Source: Lutispora saccharofermentans
Lineage (GTDB): Bacteria; Bacillota; Clostridia; Lutisporales; Lutisporaceae
Direction of reading: 5' to 3'
Length of the DNA stretch: 64,000 nucleotides
Assembly (NCBI RefSeq): GCF_024363565.1
Contig: NZ_JAJEKE010000001.1
Location: forward strand, 310,001 to 374,000
Shown: positions 36,367 through 45,506 of the stretch, piece by piece
How positions within the stretch are numbered: the first letter of the stretch is position 1
Layout: every line of letters begins with the position of its first letter
Position numbers and translations under genes: made by a program
The notes under the pieces: model-generated
Told to the model about the DNA's origin: nothing
What the model saw: only the letters and a program-made list of their open reading frames with translations
Databases searched by the model: none

Positions 36367-37533
36367 CTAAATTGTTTCTTTGTTTTTATAACCCTCATAT
36401 AATCTATTAATGATATTTATCTGCTTATCCACTATTTGCTTTTCATCATAATGTTTTTCTGCTTTCTTTCTCCCCTCAACTTTCATGTTATTTAGTAGAT
36501 CCTTGTTTTGAATCAATATTTCTAACTTATTCTGAATGTGATATACTGACTGGAGCTTTACTAAAAAGCCCGTCTCCCCGTCCGTTATTTCTTCTCTGCA
36601 GCCTCTTATATTCGTGGCTACAACTGCACATTCCATAGACATAGCTTCTATGATAGTCCTGGGCATACCTTCACGATAAGAGGGTAAACAGAATATGTCA
36701 GTGATATAAAGGAGGTTGTTTATATCCTCTCTGAACCCTGTAAATATGATGTTTTGATTATCCTTGTATTTACTAGCTATCAGGTTTTTAGTTTTTTCAT
36801 CTCTGCAGCCTTGATCAATATCCCCTACTACAAGCAGCTTAATATTTTCATTATCAATGCTGCAGAAAGCCTCAAGCAGCTCCATAATCCCCTTTTCTTT
36901 CACTAAGCGCCCTATAAAGGTGATGATGATATTTTCTTTAGTAAGATTAAATTTCTCATATAAACTTCTGATGCTTTCATGATCTATATTTTCAGGATTG
37001 AATTTACCAAACACATCTATACCATTTCCGATGCACTCAATTTTTCTTCCATCTATAAAACCATTTTTTATTGCTGTTAATCTGTCCTCTTCACTCTGAG
37101 TAAAAATATAATCAGTAAAATACTTAGCCATATATTTTTCAATATTTAAAAATAATTTGTATTTTATCGGTGCCATATTGTCATGAAAATAAAAGCCGTG
37201 AGCTGTATAAATAATAATAGGTACTTTTGCAAATTTGGCTGCTATCCTTCCAAGGACTGATGCAATAGGTGTGTGCACATGCAATATATCTGGTCTCTCA
37301 CTTTTAAATAATTTATATAGCCTAAAGACAGATCTTATGCTTGAGTACAGTTTTATATTTCTTTCAATCGGTATGTTGATAACGTTGAAGCCTTTTCTTA
37401 TTAATTCTTCTGTATATGGACCTTTGGAACAAGTGCAGATTAAATCAAAGCCTTGATCAACCAGCCCCTGGTTTAAAGAGCTAAGGAAAATTTTCATGGT
37501 TTGATCTATAGCGCATAATTCAATAATCTTCAT
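36367..37533 (-). CDS. Family-4 glycosyltransferase
   Basis: 388 aa, GT-B fold. The N-terminal acceptor domain includes HVHTPIASVLGRIAAKFAKVP and TAHGFYFHD; the C-terminal nucleotide-sugar domain has TFIGRLVKEKGIMELLEAF, FCLPSYREGMPRTIIEAMS (E-x7-E) and ATNIRGCREEI. A longer frame opens at 37545, but GAGGG five bases before ATG 37533 fixes the start. With the GT4 half of 23610-26345 it is one of only two chain-extending transferases in the operon, implying a short repeat unit. Confidence 0.9.
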   Translation of the reverse strand: MKIIELCAIDQTMKIFLSSLNQGLVDQGFDLICTCSKGPYTEELIRKGFNVINIPIERNIKLYSSIRSVFRLYKLFKSERPDILHVHTPIASVLGRIAAKFAKVPIIIYTAHGFYFHDNMAPIKYKLFLNIEKYMAKYFTDYIFTQSEEDRLTAIKNGFIDGRKIECIGNGIDVFGKFNPENIDHESIRSLYEKFNLTKENIIITFIGRLVKEKGIMELLEAFCSIDNENIKLLVVGDIDQGCRDEKTKNLIASKYKDNQNIIFTGFREDINNLLYITDIFCLPSYREGMPRTIIEAMSMECAVVATNIRGCREEITDGETGFLVKLQSVYHIQNKLEILIQNKDLLNNMKVEGRKKAEKHYDEKQIVDKQINIINRLYEGYKNKETI

Positions 37534-37559
37534 AGAAACCCTCATATAAATGATTTATA

Positions 37560-38867
37560 TTATAACCCCCAATAAATAAAGCCCATATCTTCAGCATTTT
37601 TTTTATTAAATATCCTCTTTACATCTATAATCACTGGTTTATTAATAAAAATATTTCTTAAATGTTCCAGTTTTATATTTTCGTATGCTCCATGCTTTAC
37701 AGCAAATATGACAGCATCCATTAGATTTATATCCTCCAATTTCTTTAGCTGGATATTATACTCATTTAGAACTTCATACTCATTTGCTATAGGGTCTGAA
37801 ACTTCCACTTCTACATCATATTCATGCAATTCTCTAATGATATCTATTACTTTAGAATTTCTTACATCCGGGCAATTTTCTTTAAATGTAATTCCCATAA
37901 TAGCTACCCTAGCACCTTTTATCTGCTTATCAGCTTTAATAAGATGCTTTACTGTGTTCTCTGCAATATATTTACCCATATAGTCATTAATGCGTCTCCC
38001 TGAAAGAATGATTTGTGAGTGATATCCAATAATCTCCGCCTTATATGTCAGATAATAGGGATCTACTCCAATACAGTGTCCTCCAACTAGTCCGGGTACA
38101 AAATCTATATAATTCCATTTTGTCCTGGCTGCTCTTAATACTGATTGATTATCTATATTAAGCTTGTCAAAAATAATGGACAATTCATTCATGAAGGCGA
38201 TATTAATATCTCGTTGAGCATTTTCTATCACTTTAGCCGCTTCAGCAACTTTAATGCTTTCTGCCCTGTATACTCCTGCTTCTATGACCAGTTCATAGAC
38301 CTCTGCAATATCTTCTAGAGCTTCATCATCTATTCCGGAAACAATCTTTACAATATTTTCTACCCTATGAAGCTTATCTCCAGGATTTATTCTTTCGGGA
38401 GAATAGCCAACCTTGAAATCTATACCACATTTAAGTGCCGAATCCTTTTCCAGCAAAGGTATGCATAACTCTTCCGTAACTCCGGGATATACCGTAGACT
38501 CATATACAACGATGGAACCCCTGGTTAAGTTTCGACCTACCAATTTGCTTGCATCTTCAATTAGCTTAAGGTTTGGCGTCTTGTCTTTATTAATCGGTGT
38601 AGGTACGGCAATGATATGAAATTTGGATTTTTGCAGCATTCTTTCATCTGATGTAAAGTATATATTAGATTCGGTTATTGCCTGATTGCCTACTTCTCGA
38701 GTAGCATCTATCCCTTGCTTATATAACTGTATTTTATTGCGGTCAATATCAAAGCCTATTACCTCTGTTTTTTTAGCAAAGGCTACTGCCAGAGGAATAC
38801 CTACATATCCCAGGCCTATCACAGATAGAGGAAAATGTCTGTTCTTGATTTGTTCATATAACTGCAC
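37560..38867 (-). CDS. Nucleotide-sugar dehydrogenase (TviB/WbpO-like)
   Basis: 435 aa, UDP-sugar 6-dehydrogenase superfamily, which makes a UDP-uronic acid with two NAD reductions. SVIGLGYVGIPLAVAFAKK is the NAD loop, ESTVYPGVTEE follows, and the catalytic Cys is in GGHCIGVDPYYL near 260. The pattern (GIDATREV, SPERINPG) is closer to TviB/WbpO, which oxidise N-acetyl-amino sugars, than to Ugd. GTG start at 38867 after AAGGAGTGATACA. It is the first gene of the polysaccharide operon; I see no clear promoter in 38868-39000, only AT-rich sequence. Confidence 0.9.
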   Translation of the reverse strand: MQLYEQIKNRHFPLSVIGLGYVGIPLAVAFAKKTEVIGFDIDRNKIQLYKQGIDATREVGNQAITESNIYFTSDERMLQKSKFHIIAVPTPINKDKTPNLKLIEDASKLVGRNLTRGSIVVYESTVYPGVTEELCIPLLEKDSALKCGIDFKVGYSPERINPGDKLHRVENIVKIVSGIDDEALEDIAEVYELVIEAGVYRAESIKVAEAAKVIENAQRDINIAFMNELSIIFDKLNIDNQSVLRAARTKWNYIDFVPGLVGGHCIGVDPYYLTYKAEIIGYHSQIILSGRRINDYMGKYIAENTVKHLIKADKQIKGARVAIMGITFKENCPDVRNSKVIDIIRELHEYDVEVEVSDPIANEYEVLNEYNIQLKKLEDINLMDAVIFAVKHGAYENIKLEHLRNIFINKPVIIDVKRIFNKKNAEDMGFIYWGL

Positions 38868-39000
38868 TGTATCACTCCTTATTCTCTAATCAAAAAACAT
38901 AAGAATTTGAATGATTCGCCCTTACTTCTCTTTATAAATGATATATATTCTTATAAAAAAAGATTATGATGTGCTTAACAAACAAATACAGACCTGACAA

Positions 39001-39045
39001 AAATACAATGCTGCCCTCGTATATTACGAGGGCAGCATTGTATTT
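39001..39045 (-). terminator. Terminator of the second polyamine operon
   Basis: A perfect 21-base-pair stem (39001-39021 with 39025-39045; GCTGCCCTCGTA core) with a three-base loop, followed on the minus strand by TTTTTG and on the plus strand by TTTTTA. It ends the potA-potB-potCD unit and insulates the polysaccharide operon. Confidence 0.92.
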
Positions 39046-39059
39046 TTACAGCAGGTTGA

Positions 39060-40898
39060 CTACTGCTTGACTTCAGACCATATCTTATCAAAAATTATCA
39101 CTGCATCTCCGATATCTTTCAGATATTCTCCTTTTTTAAGCTCCTCTTCAGGAGGATATACCGAGATATCTTCCATTATATCCTTATCTATATACGGATA
39201 AGCTTCAATATTCGGATTGCCATAGGGGAAGTGCAGGGATATCTCCGCACTTATCTCAGGCTCCATTATAAAATTCATAAACAGCTCTGCCGCTTTTATA
39301 TTCTTTGCATCCTTAGGAATCACAAAATTATCCTGCTGGAGGAATAATCCCTCTTTAGGGATCACATATCTTACATTGGGATTCTCTCTTCGGGCAAGGC
39401 TGCCTTCGGCACCCCAGGCAAAAATCACCTTAGATTCCCCGTTTATCAAGCTGGTTTTAGGGCTGTCACTGTCATAGGCTTTTATATTCTTTTGAAGCTT
39501 CTTCAACTCTTCCTTCGCCTTTGCCAATGCGGCAGGGTTCGTCTCATTCAATGGGTATCCAAGCTTTTTAAGGGTGATGCCTATTATTGCTCTTTGATCA
39601 TCCAATACTGTGAGGGAGTTTTTCAGCTCCGGCCTCCAAAGATCAGCATAGCTGGTTATCATTCCCTCAGGTATCTTGGAACTGTCATAGGCAATTATTC
39701 CTGCCAGCCACATATATGGTATACTGTACTCATTATCCCTGTCAAATGGAAGACCTAAAAACTGCGGACCAATATTTTTAAAATTGGGCAGATTATCTTT
39801 ATTTACCTTAAGGATCAGGCTTTGCTTCTTCAGAATTTCAACCATAAAGTCACTGGCAACTGCAAGATCATATTTCCCTCCGCCTGCCATAAGCTTGGCA
39901 AGCATTTCTTCGTTTGAGGAGAAGGTGCTGTAGTTAACCTTGATATTGTATGTTTGCTCAAATTTATCAATTACTGATTGGGGTAAATACTCAGACCAGT
40001 TGAATATATTTATGACCTGCTGAGGCTTCTCACTATCCTTAGCAAAGGCCCATATACCGTATCCAGTGCTGCTCACCGCCAATGCTATCACGGTCAATAT
40101 TACTCCTATCCTTTTCATATTCAGGTTGACATTTCTGAGGGCTAGAGACAATCCCAATATTACCAATGTCAGTACCATTATAATGGTTGAAAGAGCATTT
40201 ATTTCTGGAGTTACACCAAATTTCACCATTGAAAATACCTTCAAGGGAAGGGTTACACTCCCCGGCCCTGCAACAAAGAAGCTTATTATCACATCGTCCA
40301 AAGATAACGTAAAAGCAAGGAACCCTCCGGCTATAACACCCGGCATAATAATCGGCAATGTAACATTGAAAAACACTTTCAGTGGAGTAGCTCCTAAATC
40401 CGATGCCGCTTCTTCCACAGACTTATCATAGCCCTCCAGCCTGGTTTTTACCACTGCTACTACATAGGCTATGCTGAAGGTCACATGGGCAATTATCAGA
40501 GAAACCTTGCCCAAGGGCAGCTTTACGATCGAGAAGAACGCCAAAAGTGATATACCCATGACTATCTCCGGAATGATCAACGGAATATTCAATATGGCGT
40601 CCAGAACATTCTTTCCCTTAAATTTATACTTGTATAAACCAATCGCGGTCAAAGTGCCGATTACCACGGATATCACGGTACTGATTATTGCTACAACAAA
40701 GGAATTTTTAACTGCTTCCAATATTCCTTCGTTGTGCAGCAGGCTTTCATACCATTTGAAAGTAAAACCGGTCCACACCACGTTAAGCTTTGACTCATTG
40801 AAGGAAAATGCTATAAGCACCATAATGGGAATATAAAGAAACATAAAAACTAAAAAAATATAAAGCGGTTTTATAATATTTCCTTTTTTTATTTTCAT
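39060..40898 (-). CDS. potCD: PotC-PotD fusion: polyamine permease joined to its binding protein
   Basis: 612 aa. Residues 1 to about 265 are a PotC permease (six helices; EEAASDLGATPLKVFFNVTLP coupling loop; LSLDDVIISFFVAGPGS). A further hydrophobic helix at about 268-285 (start NMKRIGVILTVIALA) is followed by a PotD-like binding protein (about 290-612, IFNWSEYLPQSVIDKFE, IPYMWLAGIIAY). There is no lipobox Cys, so the binding domain is held at the membrane by the helix and faces outside. The Met before that helix looks like the old start of a separate gene. Fusions of this kind are known among Firmicute polyamine systems; the first operon (1311-5006) keeps them apart. Confidence 0.92.
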   Translation of the reverse strand: MKIKKGNIIKPLYIFLVFMFLYIPIMVLIAFSFNESKLNVVWTGFTFKWYESLLHNEGILEAVKNSFVVAIISTVISVVIGTLTAIGLYKYKFKGKNVLDAILNIPLIIPEIVMGISLLAFFSIVKLPLGKVSLIIAHVTFSIAYVVAVVKTRLEGYDKSVEEAASDLGATPLKVFFNVTLPIIMPGVIAGGFLAFTLSLDDVIISFFVAGPGSVTLPLKVFSMVKFGVTPEINALSTIIMVLTLVILGLSLALRNVNLNMKRIGVILTVIALAVSSTGYGIWAFAKDSEKPQQVINIFNWSEYLPQSVIDKFEQTYNIKVNYSTFSSNEEMLAKLMAGGGKYDLAVASDFMVEILKKQSLILKVNKDNLPNFKNIGPQFLGLPFDRDNEYSIPYMWLAGIIAYDSSKIPEGMITSYADLWRPELKNSLTVLDDQRAIIGITLKKLGYPLNETNPAALAKAKEELKKLQKNIKAYDSDSPKTSLINGESKVIFAWGAEGSLARRENPNVRYVIPKEGLFLQQDNFVIPKDAKNIKAAELFMNFIMEPEISAEISLHFPYGNPNIEAYPYIDKDIMEDISVYPPEEELKKGEYLKDIGDAVIIFDKIWSEVKQ

Positions 40899-40900
40899 AA

Positions 40901-41791
40901 CTATAACACCGCCTTTTTATCTATTTTTCCACCCTGCCTGATATAGAGGTCAATCATAACAATCATCACTATTATCAAGATTACGGATATAGCCGAACCA
41001 AATGGCCAATCCCTGGCCGTCAGGAATTGATTTTTGATCAAGTTGCTCATGAGGACAACCTTGCTTCCTCCCATCAGATCTGTTATAAAAAACAGTCCTA
41101 ATGTAGGGACAAATACCAGAAGAGAGCCTGACAATATCCCTCCCTTTGTAAGGGGAAGCGTTACCTGCAGGAACTTGTTCAGCGGTTTGGCCCCAAGGTC
41201 GTCTGCAGCCTCAAGCAGCCTCATGTCCAGCTTCTCGATGGAAGCATACAGAGGAAGCACCATAAAGGGAAACATCATATAAAGCATGCCTATCATAACA
41301 GCCGTATTGTTATACATGAGCTGGAGAGGCTCATTTATCAAGCTGAAATATCTGAGCATTGTATTAATAATTCCCTCGGTGCGCAGCAATACAATCATCG
41401 CATAGGTCCTGACCAATGAATTTGTCCAAAAAGGCAGCATAATCAATACTAAAAGCAAAGGCTTTATCTTCTTATTGGCCTTGGCAACTATAAATGCAAA
41501 CGGATAGCCGAATACCAAGCAAAGCATGGTAGTAAACAGAGCGATTGCCATAGATTTAATAAATATGCTTATATACAGAGGATTGATCAGCTTCGCATAG
41601 TTTTTCAATGTAAAGCTGTATACTATATCTCCCACTTCTCCCCTTGTACAAAAGCTTACTGCAACTATCAAAATAAGGGGCATCACAAAGAATCCAAGCA
41701 TCCAGAGAGCTGCAGGCAGTATTGTGGCTGTAATGCCCAGCGTGCCCTTCAGCGAGCGCAGCAAATTCTTTAAAACAAATTTCTTTTTCAT
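40901..41791 (-). CDS. potB: Polyamine ABC transporter permease PotB, second system
   Basis: 296 aa, about six helices. EAADDLGAKPLNKFLQVTLPLTKGGI is the coupling loop, and DLMGGSKVVLMSNLIKNQFLTARDWPFGSAISV the PotB-type C-terminal region. The N-terminal extension (KKKFVLKNLLRSLKG) is longer than in the copy at 3139-3963. ATG 41791 follows GGAGGGAAGGGCT; two bases separate it from potCD. Confidence 0.92.
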   Translation of the reverse strand: MKKKFVLKNLLRSLKGTLGITATILPAALWMLGFFVMPLILIVAVSFCTRGEVGDIVYSFTLKNYAKLINPLYISIFIKSMAIALFTTMLCLVFGYPFAFIVAKANKKIKPLLLVLIMLPFWTNSLVRTYAMIVLLRTEGIINTMLRYFSLINEPLQLMYNNTAVMIGMLYMMFPFMVLPLYASIEKLDMRLLEAADDLGAKPLNKFLQVTLPLTKGGILSGSLLVFVPTLGLFFITDLMGGSKVVLMSNLIKNQFLTARDWPFGSAISVILIIVMIVMIDLYIRQGGKIDKKAVL

Positions 41792-41803
41792 AGCCCTTCC
41801 CTC

Positions 41804-42886
41804 CTATGCCTTGATAACAATGGAGTGTTCAGGCTTCCATGTAACAAATATATCTTCTTTTGCACCAAAGCTGCTTCTTTGCTCAATAGGCTCATTTACG
41901 ACAATCTCTTTTCCATTCCTAGTCGTTGCAATAGTCTTTATTACAAAACCTGAATATACCTTTTCTTTTATCCTGCACTGGAGCCAAACGTCTCCTTCTT
42001 CCGGGGCGGATTTTATCTTGATCCTTTCCGGTCTGACAGAAACGGTAAATTTATCTCCAAAATCGTAATTCAGATTGGGAATTCTTATTATATCCTGTTC
42101 TTGCTCAAGGTTTAGGAGCACCTCTGTCTCCTTAATTTTTACTACTTCTCCTTCAAGAATATTGGTCTCTCCTAAAAAGTCAGCTACGAACTTAGTCTTT
42201 GGCCTTTCATAGAGCTCTTCAGGTGTGCCTGCTTGCTCAATTACCCCCTTATTCATAACCACTATGCTGTCCGACATAGTCAGCGCTTCCTCCTGATCAT
42301 GGGTTACAAATATAAAGGTAATGCCAAGCTTCCTTTGAAGACGCTTCAGTTCAAGCTGCATCTGCTTGCGAAGTTTTAGATCAAGTGCTCCAAGAGGTTC
42401 ATCAAGAAGCAAAACCTTTGGGTTATTTATCACAGCTCTTGCAATAGCAACACGCTGCATCTGCCCGCCGCTCAATTGAGACGGCATCCTATTTTCATAA
42501 CCCTCCAGTTGAACCATTTTCAACATCTCAAATACCCTATCTTTGATTTCCATCTTCGGCAGCTTTTTCATCTTTAAGCCGAATGCAATGTTGTCAAAAA
42601 TATTCATGTGCGGAAATAACGCATAATTTTGAAATACAGTATTCACACATCTCTCATGAGGTGAGCTTTGCGTTACATTATCATTATCAATAATTATTTC
42701 ACCGCTGGTCGGAGTTTCAAAGCCAGCGATCGATCTTAGTGTTGTGGTCTTTCCGCAACCACTAGGTCCTAATAAGGTTAAGAATTGTCCCTTTTTTATC
42801 TCAAGGTTCAGGTTCTTTAATACTGCTTCCTCTCGATCAAAACTTTTACATACATTTATCAGCTGAACAAAAACCTCTCCTGTCAC
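41804..42886 (-). CDS. potA: Polyamine ABC transporter ATPase PotA, second system
   Basis: 360 aa. [18 protein letters not shown] (Walker A) near 38, [16 protein letters not shown] signature, [13 protein letters not shown]alker B, and [14 protein letters not shown] switch region, with a C-terminal regulatory domain. Start is a GTG at 42886 downstream of AAGGAGCTGTTAAGGT. It is the first gene of potA-potB-potCD. The leader between promoter and start is about 125 bases with strong palindromes. Confidence 0.94.
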   Translation of the reverse strand: MTGEVFVQLINVCKSFDREEAVLKNLNLEIKKGQFLTLLGPSGCGKTTTLRSIAGFETPTSGEIIIDNDNVTQSSPHERCVNTVFQNYALFPHMNIFDNIAFGLKMKKLPKMEIKDRVFEMLKMVQLEGYENRMPSQLSGGQMQRVAIARAVINNPKVLLLDEPLGALDLKLRKQMQLELKRLQRKLGITFIFVTHDQEEALTMSDSIVVMNKGVIEQAGTPEELYERPKTKFVADFLGETNILEGEVVKIKETEVLLNLEQEQDIIRIPNLNYDFGDKFTVSVRPERIKIKSAPEEGDVWLQCRIKEKVYSGFVIKTIATTRNGKEIVVNEPIEQRSSFGAKEDIFVTWKPEHSIVIKA

Positions 42887-42935
42887 ACCTTAACAGCTCC
42901 TTCTTTATATACTTTTTCAAAAAAGAAAAACCCCC

Positions 42936-42955
42936 ACCGGTTTTTAAAAACCGGT
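42936..42955. repeat. Perfect 20-base palindrome in the leader of the second pot operon
   Basis: ACCGGTTTTTAAAAACCGGT is a perfect palindrome about 50 bases before the potA start and downstream of the proposed promoter. On the minus strand a second pairing, AAAAACC with GGTTTTT, overlaps it and precedes a T-rich run, so it may be an operator or part of an attenuator. Confidence 0.7.
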
Positions 42956-43017
42956 CAAGAAGTTTTATAAATTACTGTCATACTTATACACGTAATCGCT
43001 ATAATTATAACTTTTAA

Positions 43018-43046
43018 AATATAACATAATTTTTAAGGATTCACAA
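43018..43046 (-). promoter_or_regulatory. Promoter of potA-potB-potCD
   Basis: On the minus strand TTGTGA (43046-43041) and TATATT (43023-43018) are 17 bases apart, and TGTTATATT forms an extended -10. Predicted start near 43011. Confidence 0.6.
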
Positions 43047-43117
43047 TATATTTTTTGAAATTTTTCTTGGTATTTTTTGATTTTTATTTGCCTCTTTTTT
43101 AGCTGTTTACATATCCT

Positions 43118-43157
43118 AAAATGCCTATAAAGGCTAAATGCTCCTTATAGGCATTTT
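43118..43157 (-). terminator. Terminator of the feo operon
   Basis: AAAATGCCTATAA (43118-43130) pairs with TTATAGGCATTTT (43145-43157). It starts two bases after the stop of the Cys-rich gene. Confidence 0.8.
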
Positions 43158-43159
43158 CT

Positions 43160-43315
43160 TCATGATTTCTTTTGATTTGTCTTCTTATCTTCGTAAAGCG
43201 GGCAATGAGAAGTACAGCTTCCACAGTCGCAATCTCCCGATGTTTTTTTCTTTGCGCTTCTATAAAATATGAAGATTGCTGCTATAACTATACTTACGGC
43301 AATTGCTATTTCCAA
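43160..43315 (-). CDS. FeoB-associated Cys-rich membrane protein
   Basis: 51 aa, too short for most gene finders. TTG start at 43315, seven bases after GGAG; 17 bases after feoB. The N-terminus is one transmembrane helix (EIAIAVSIVIAAIFIFY), followed by basic residues and a Cys cluster CDCGSCTSHC, the pattern of the small protein often found beside feoB. Probably binds or hands over ferrous iron, or aids FeoB; the function is unproved. It is the third gene of feoA-feoB. Confidence 0.85.
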   Translation of the reverse strand: MEIAIAVSIVIAAIFIFYRSAKKKTSGDCDCGSCTSHCPLYEDKKTNQKKS

Positions 43316-43331
43316 TATTAGCTCCTCTCCT

Positions 43332-45101
43332 TTAAATCAAAATTAAGCTTCCCAGATTATAAACAATAAACGATATAACCCAAGCAAGAATCAATTGATA
43401 GCCTACGGATAATGCCATCATGCCTCTGCCAAACTCCTTGCGCATAACAGCTATTACAGATACACAGGGTGTATATAAAAGTATAAATACCAGATAGCTA
43501 TAGGCAGCAATCGGTGTAAAGTGCTGAAGCAGCATATTATGCAAGTCTGCTCCGTATACCACACTCATAGTGCTGACAACCACTTCCTTAGCCATAAGCC
43601 CGGTCAGCAAGGCTACAGCATTTTGCCATGTGCCGAAACCCATAGGTCTGAATATCGGCGCTATAACACCTCCTATATAAGCTAAAAAGCTATTCCCCAT
43701 ATCCGTCATGCCCGAGAAGTTAAAGTTAGATAAAAACCATATGATTACAGACATTGAAAATATTATAGTGCCAGCCTTTTTTAGAAAGCCCTTGCCCTTT
43801 TCCCATGTATTCCTCATAAGGCTTTTAAATTCAGGAAGCTTATATTCAGGAAGCTCGATGATAAAAGGCTCTTCATCCTTTTTAAATATTGTGCTCTTAA
43901 AGATGATTCCAATTAAAATTGCTATAAATATCCCTAGTAAATAAAGTGAAAAGGTTATAGCCGTCTCATTGCCCGGGAAAAAAGCACTGGCAAATAGAGC
44001 GTAAACTGGCAATCTGGCATTGCAGGACATAAGAGGTACCAATAAAGCTGTGAGTTTCCTATCCTTCTCACTTTCTAATGTCCTGGCAGACATGATGCCG
44101 GGTACGGAGCAGCCAAAGCCTATTATAAAGGGTATAAAGGCCTTTCCTGACAAACCCATCTTACGCATTATTCTGTCCATTATAAATGCTGCTCTGGCCA
44201 TGTATCCGCTATCTTCAAGGAAGGAGATTCCAAGGAACAAAGTCATCACTATAGGAAGGAATACGATGACAGAGCCGACTCCCGCGATTATTCCGTCTAT
44301 TATCAAAGATCTGAACCAAGAGCTGCTGTTTTGCAGCAACAGCTCCGAAAAAACTACTATCCTGCTTATGATAACGCTATCCATAGCATCGGATAAAGGC
44401 TGGCCTACCCAGGTGAATGTAAATTTAAAAATAATGAAAAGTATAAAAACAAATAAAGGATATGCTAAGTATTTGTTCAAAACAATCGAATCGATTCTTT
44501 CACTTATACCAATGCTGCCGCTTGCTTCCTCAGTAATTGTTTCAGCCAAAACCTCTTCAATATATCTATAATTTTCTTTTTCATCTTCTTCATAATGATA
44601 ATCATTCTCATTAATGGGGCCAAAAAAATTACCGCCTTTAAGCAGCTTTCTAACCTCTTCTATACCTCTCCTCTTGGAAGCAGATATAGGGATTACCGTA
44701 ACTCCAAGCCTTTTGGAAAGTTTCTGGTAGTCAATTTTTATTCCCTTGGCTTCCGCCACATCTATCATATTGAGAACAAGAATTATGGGCTTTCCAAATT
44801 GCTTCAATTGCAGCGTTAAGTACAAATTTCTATTTAAGGACGAAGCATCAACAATATTTATAATTACATCGACTTTACCTTTTTCTAAAAACTCCTTGGA
44901 AATTTTTTCTTCATTTGAGTAGGTATCCATGGCATATATGCCTGGTAAATCTACTATCCTAACACTGTTTCCTATATAGCCCTCCTTTTTCTCGACAGTA
45001 ACTCCAGCCCAGTTCCCCACATACTGATTGGAACCGGTAAGATAATTAAATAATGTCGTTTTACCCACATTGGGGTTGCCTAACAGAGCCGCAGTTATCA
45101 T
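43332..45101 (-). CDS. feoB: Ferrous iron transporter FeoB
   Basis: 589 aa. The N-terminal G domain shows GNPNVGKTTLFNYLTG (G1), VDLPGIYAM (G3), LNMIDVA (G4) and ISASKRRG (G5); the membrane half has the two Gate motifs (SCNARLPVYALFASAFF near 360 and GFGTWQNAVALLTGLMAKEVVVSTM near 490). It is shorter than the 650-750 typical for FeoB, mainly in the soluble linker. The ATG lies two bases after the feoA stop. Imports Fe(II), as expected for an anaerobe. Confidence 0.94.
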   Translation of the reverse strand: MITAALLGNPNVGKTTLFNYLTGSNQYVGNWAGVTVEKKEGYIGNSVRIVDLPGIYAMDTYSNEEKISKEFLEKGKVDVIINIVDASSLNRNLYLTLQLKQFGKPIILVLNMIDVAEAKGIKIDYQKLSKRLGVTVIPISASKRRGIEEVRKLLKGGNFFGPINENDYHYEEDEKENYRYIEEVLAETITEEASGSIGISERIDSIVLNKYLAYPLFVFILFIIFKFTFTWVGQPLSDAMDSVIISRIVVFSELLLQNSSSWFRSLIIDGIIAGVGSVIVFLPIVMTLFLGISFLEDSGYMARAAFIMDRIMRKMGLSGKAFIPFIIGFGCSVPGIMSARTLESEKDRKLTALLVPLMSCNARLPVYALFASAFFPGNETAITFSLYLLGIFIAILIGIIFKSTIFKKDEEPFIIELPEYKLPEFKSLMRNTWEKGKGFLKKAGTIIFSMSVIIWFLSNFNFSGMTDMGNSFLAYIGGVIAPIFRPMGFGTWQNAVALLTGLMAKEVVVSTMSVVYGADLHNMLLQHFTPIAAYSYLVFILLYTPCVSVIAVMRKEFGRGMMALSVGYQLILAWVISFIVYNLGSLILI

Positions 45102-45102
45102 T

Positions 45103-45327
45103 TTATGCCTCCTTTAAGTGTATATTCTTAGCATCCTTCTTCCTTATAGCAAGGTTAAAGCCGCGCAGATTGATGATGATTGGATCTCCTAAAGGCGCAA
45201 CTAATTTTACCTGCACAGGCGTTCCTTCGATGCAGCCTAATGCAAGAAGCCTTTTGGCCAGTTTATCATCTCCACTTATCGAATCAATATAACCTTGTTG
45301 TCCGGGCTTTAAATCAAATAAGCACAT
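45103..45327 (-). CDS. feoA: FeoA
   Basis: 74 aa SH3-like cytoplasmic partner of FeoB. CLFDLKPGQQGYIDSI, RLLALGCIEGTPVQVKLVAPLGDP and IINLRGFNLAIRKKDA are the family blocks. A longer frame reaches 45357, but GGAGGACAAATT before ATG 45327 is the ribosome-binding site. It is the first gene of the operon, directly behind the Fur-type promoter. Confidence 0.92.
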   Translation of the reverse strand: MCLFDLKPGQQGYIDSISGDDKLAKRLLALGCIEGTPVQVKLVAPLGDPIIINLRGFNLAIRKKDAKNIHLKEA

Positions 45328-45341
45328 AATTTGTCCTCCAT

Positions 45342-45390
45342 TGATAACAATTCTCATTTATATAGTATTATAAATGAGAATGTTTGTCAA
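45342..45390 (-). promoter_or_regulatory. feo promoter flanked by two Fur-box-like sites
   Basis: On the minus strand TTGACA (45390-45385) and TACTAT (45367-45362) are 17 bases apart. Two 7-1-7 Fur-like boxes, TGATAACAATTCTCA (45342-45356) and TGAGAATGTTTGTCA (45375-45389), each close to TGATAATNATTATCA, cover the start and the -35 region. A 13-base inverted repeat (ATTCTCATTTATA at 45350-45362 against 45369-45381) joins them. Iron-dependent repression by Fur is the likely control. Confidence 0.8.
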
Positions 45391-45455
45391 TAAGATTTTT
45401 AAATAATTAAACTATGAATTTGTAAAGAAATATGGTATGCAAGCATAAAAAATAG

Positions 45456-45482
45456 CCCAGTCGATCGAAAATTTCGACTGGG
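45456..45482 (-). terminator. Terminator of the AEC transporter gene
   Basis: CCCAGTCGA pairs with TCGACTGGG (arms 45456-45464 and 45474-45482) and is followed on the minus strand by CTATTTTTTA. Confidence 0.88.
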
Positions 45483-45506
45483 AAAAGACAGATAAAATTT
45501 TATCCT

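Noticed and set aside
43332..45101. FeoB truncated because it is only 589 aa
   Set aside because: All G motifs and both Gate motifs are present, and the start is fixed by FeoA. The shortening is in a variable linker, so I treat it as a full gene.
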